Assembly (NCBI GenBank): GCA_900549355.1
Contig: UROA01000104.1
Location: 1 to 6,503 of the forward strand
Direction: 5' to 3'
DNA: 6,503 nucleotides
Origin: an uncultured Collinsella sp.
GTDB taxonomy: Bacteria > Actinomycetota > Coriobacteriia > Coriobacteriales > Coriobacteriaceae
The first letter of the stretch is position 1; each line of letters opens with the position of its first letter. This document shows, one piece after another, positions 4,442 to 6,503 of this stretch. The notes beneath the pieces are model-generated. The model was not told the origin of the DNA and did no database searches. It was given only the letters and a program-made list of their open reading frames with translations. Both the position numbers and the translations under genes were made by a program.

Positions 4442-6503
4442 ATGCCCGACGACCGTAACGACAACAATTCCCAGACTCCCCGGGAGCCTAAGATCCCGGG
4501 GATGCCCGGAGGCAAGAAGCCCACGCGTACGGGCTGGCTGTATTTTATTTTGGCTTGCGCGCTTCTGGGCTACGCCTTCTTTAACATGGGCTCCGGCTTT
4601 GCCAGCTCCAGCAATACCGTTAAGCTCGCGACGAGCGAGATGGTCAGCGCCATCAAGCAGGATCGCGTCGAAGATCTGACCTATACGGTTCAAGACGGAA
4701 GCGTGACGGGTCATTACTGGAAGACGAAGAAGGACAAGGGCGATACGAGCGAGCTCAAGAGCTTCTCCTCGACCTATGTCGGCTCCGATTCGCTTGCCGA
4801 GCTCATGGCGGAGCACCCCGATACCAAATACATCGTCAACACCAACGATCCCGATTTTTGGGGCGACTTGGCGATGAGTGTGCTTCCGACGATCGCCCTT
4901 ATCGCCATCATGTTCTACTTTATGCGCCAGATGATGGGTGCCAACAACAGGAACATGCAGTTTGGCAAGACCAACGCCAAGACCAACGAGGCCACGCGCC
5001 CCAAGGTCAAGTTTGAAGACGTTGCCGGCGTGGACGAGGCAGTCGAGGAGCTCGAGGAGATCCGTGACTTTTTGAGCGATCCGGATCGCTATCGCAAGCT
5101 GGGCGCCAAGATCCCGCGTGGCGTGTTGCTGGTTGGCCCTCCGGGCACCGGTAAAACGCTGCTGGCCAAGGCCGTTGCCGGCGAGGCGGGCGTGCCGTTC
5201 TTTAGCATCTCGGGCTCTGACTTTGTGGAGATGTTCGTGGGCGTCGGCGCCAGCCGCGTGCGCGACCTCTTTAAGGAGGCCAAGTCTCAGGCCCCGTCGA
5301 TCATCTTCATCGATGAGATCGATGCCGTGGGACGTCAGCGCGGAGCTGGCTTGGGCGGCGGTCACGACGAGCGCGAGCAGACGCTCAACCAGCTGCTGGT
5401 CGAGATGGACGGTTTTGAGGAGAGCGAGTCAGTCATCCTGATCGCTGCGACCAACCGTCCCGACATCCTGGATCCGGCGTTGCTGCGTCCCGGTCGTTTT
5501 GACCGTCAGGTTACGGTCGACCGTCCGGATGTGAAGGGCCGCGAGCAGATCTTGCGCGTGCATGCCGAGAACAAGCCGATGGACGAGGACGTTAAGTTTG
5601 AGAAACTCGCCCAGATGACCGTTGGCTTTACTGGCGCCGATTTGGCGAACCTGCTCAACGAGTCTGCGCTGCTGGCTGCCCGCCGCCATCGTTCCGTGAT
5701 CTCGATGGACGAGGTCGAGGAATCGATGGAGCGTGTGATTGCCGGACCGCAGCGCAAGGGTCGCGTGATGACCGAGGCCGAGCGCACCACGATTGCCTAC
5801 CACGAGAGCGGTCACGCTTTGGTGGGCCACATCCTGGAGCACTCCGATCCGGTCCACAAGATCTCGATCGTCAGCCGCGGTCAGGCTCTGGGCTACACGC
5901 TGCAGCTTCCGCAGGAGGACCACTTCCTCAAGACCAAGAACGAGATGCTCGACGAGCTCGCCGTGTTCTTGGGCGGTCGCGTTGCCGAGGAGCTCATGTG
6001 CGATGACATTACGTCGGGCGCGAGCAACGATCTGGAGCGCGCAACCAAGATGGCGCGCGAGATGGTCACGCGCTTGGGCATGAGCGAGGAGCTGGGCACG
6101 CAAGTGTTTGGCGAGGCGCAACATCAGGTGTTCCTTGGTCGCGATTACGCCGATCACCAGGATTACTCCGAGGAGACGGCGCGCCGCATCGATATCGAGG
6201 TTCAGCGCATTATGCGTGAGGCCCATCGTCGTGCGGTCGAGATCCTGGACGCCCGTCGCGATCAGCTCGATCTGATGGCGAAGGTGCTGCTTGAGCGCGA
6301 GACCGTCGAAGGCGACGCCGTGAACGCCCTGCTCGACAACGAGTGGGATGCCTACCTTGAGCGCGAGGGTGATATCCTGGCGGCCAAGGAGGAGCGCAAT
6401 GCCAAGGCGGCCGGCATGCCGACCAAGAAGCGCGCGCCTCGTATGAGCGAGGAGGAGCTGGCGGCTGATGCCGCGGCCTTTGCGCAGGCGGCCATGCAGG
6501 AGG
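4442..6503 (+). CDS. ftsH: ATP-dependent zinc metalloprotease FtsH (3' end beyond window)
   Basis: FtsH is a hexameric membrane-anchored AAA+ protease that extracts and degrades misfolded membrane proteins and some regulators. The frame stays open for 687 codons to the window edge, so the C-terminus is missing. Order of parts: a polar Pro-rich N-terminus (1-31), TM helix 1 (about 32-48), an external domain (about 49-141), TM helix 2 (about 142-161), the AAA+ module and the protease domain. Walker A is GPPGTGKT (232-239), the pore motif FVG (265-267), Walker B IIFIDEID (287-294), and the second region of homology NRPDILDPALLRPGRFDR (338-355), with arginine fingers probably R349 and R352. The zinc site is HESGH (454-458) with third ligand D530 in SGASNDLERAT. 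All catalytic residues are present. After about residue 640 comes a charged, Ala-rich tail, still open at 687, so the protein is longer than E. coli or B. subtilis FtsH. It starts one base after hpt. Confidence 0.97.
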   Translation, partial: MPDDRNDNNSQTPREPKIPGMPGGKKPTRTGWLYFILACALLGYAFFNMGSGFASSSNTVKLATSEMVSAIKQDRVEDLTYTVQDGSVTGHYWKTKKDKGDTSELKSFSSTYVGSDSLAELMAEHPDTKYIVNTNDPDFWGDLAMSVLPTIALIAIMFYFMRQMMGANNRNMQFGKTNAKTNEATRPKVKFEDVAGVDEAVEELEEIRDFLSDPDRYRKLGAKIPRGVLLVGPPGTGKTLLAKAVAGEAGVPFFSISGSDFVEMFVGVGASRVRDLFKEAKSQAPSIIFIDEIDAVGRQRGAGLGGGHDEREQTLNQLLVEMDGFEESESVILIAATNRPDILDPALLRPGRFDRQVTVDRPDVKGREQILRVHAENKPMDEDVKFEKLAQMTVGFTGADLANLLNESALLAARRHRSVISMDEVEESMERVIAGPQRKGRVMTEAERTTIAYHESGHALVGHILEHSDPVHKISIVSRGQALGYTLQLPQEDHFLKTKNEMLDELAVFLGGRVAEELMCDDITSGASNDLERATKMAREMVTRLGMSEELGTQVFGEAQHQVFLGRDYADHQDYSEETARRIDIEVQRIMREAHRRAVEILDARRDQLDLMAKVLLERETVEGDAVNALLDNEWDAYLEREGDILAAKEERNAKAAGMPTKKRAPRMSEEELAADAAAFAQAAMQE

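Noticed and set aside
4316..6226. Long minus-strand open frames antisense to hpt/ftsH (4316-5365 and 5429-6226)
   Set aside because: They mirror the codon bias of the plus-strand genes in GC-rich DNA, have no ribosome sites or recognisable domains, and lie opposite intact conserved genes.

Overview
The window looks like chromosomal housekeeping DNA from a GC-rich Gram-positive bacterium. My best guess is Actinomycetota, class Coriobacteriia, something close to Collinsella. This rests on protein character, codon use rich in third-position G/C, and the tilS-hpt-ftsH order; it is an inference, not a database result. I see no mobile element, CRISPR array, rRNA or tRNA, and no phage-like genes.

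Layout, left to right. The first 88 bases carry the right half of a terminator from a gene outside the window and a near-perfect inverted repeat. A minus-strand gene (89-556) encodes an unrecognised, hydrophilic protein with one C-terminal membrane segment. An AT-rich divergent region of 277 bp follows, holding several palindromes and ending in a structured leader for a plus-strand Hsp20 small heat-shock protein (834-1265). A strong two-way terminator (1298-1333) separates hsp20 from a convergent minus-strand gene for a WalJ/YycJ-type metallo-beta-lactamase-fold hydrolase (1348-2157). Only 48 bp divide the start of that gene from the divergent tilS (2206-3744). After a 147-bp gap with an extended -10 promoter and an overlapping palindrome come hpt (3892-4440) and, one base after its stop, ftsH (4442 to beyond the window end).

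How the genes fit together. tilS, hpt and ftsH form a cluster conserved in many bacteria: tRNA-Ile decoding, purine salvage, and membrane proteolysis. hpt and ftsH are almost certainly co-transcribed; tilS may have its own unit. Hsp20 and FtsH are both protein quality-control factors, but they lie in separate transcription units.

The least ordinary part is the region upstream of hsp20. It contains a HAIR-like inverted repeat (the kind of site bound by HspR) and a leader able to form consecutive hairpins, the last of which covers the Shine-Dalgarno sequence, as RNA thermometers do. The second interesting site is the palindrome nested in a longer inverted repeat at the hpt-ftsH promoter. I found no convincing new multi-gene system.
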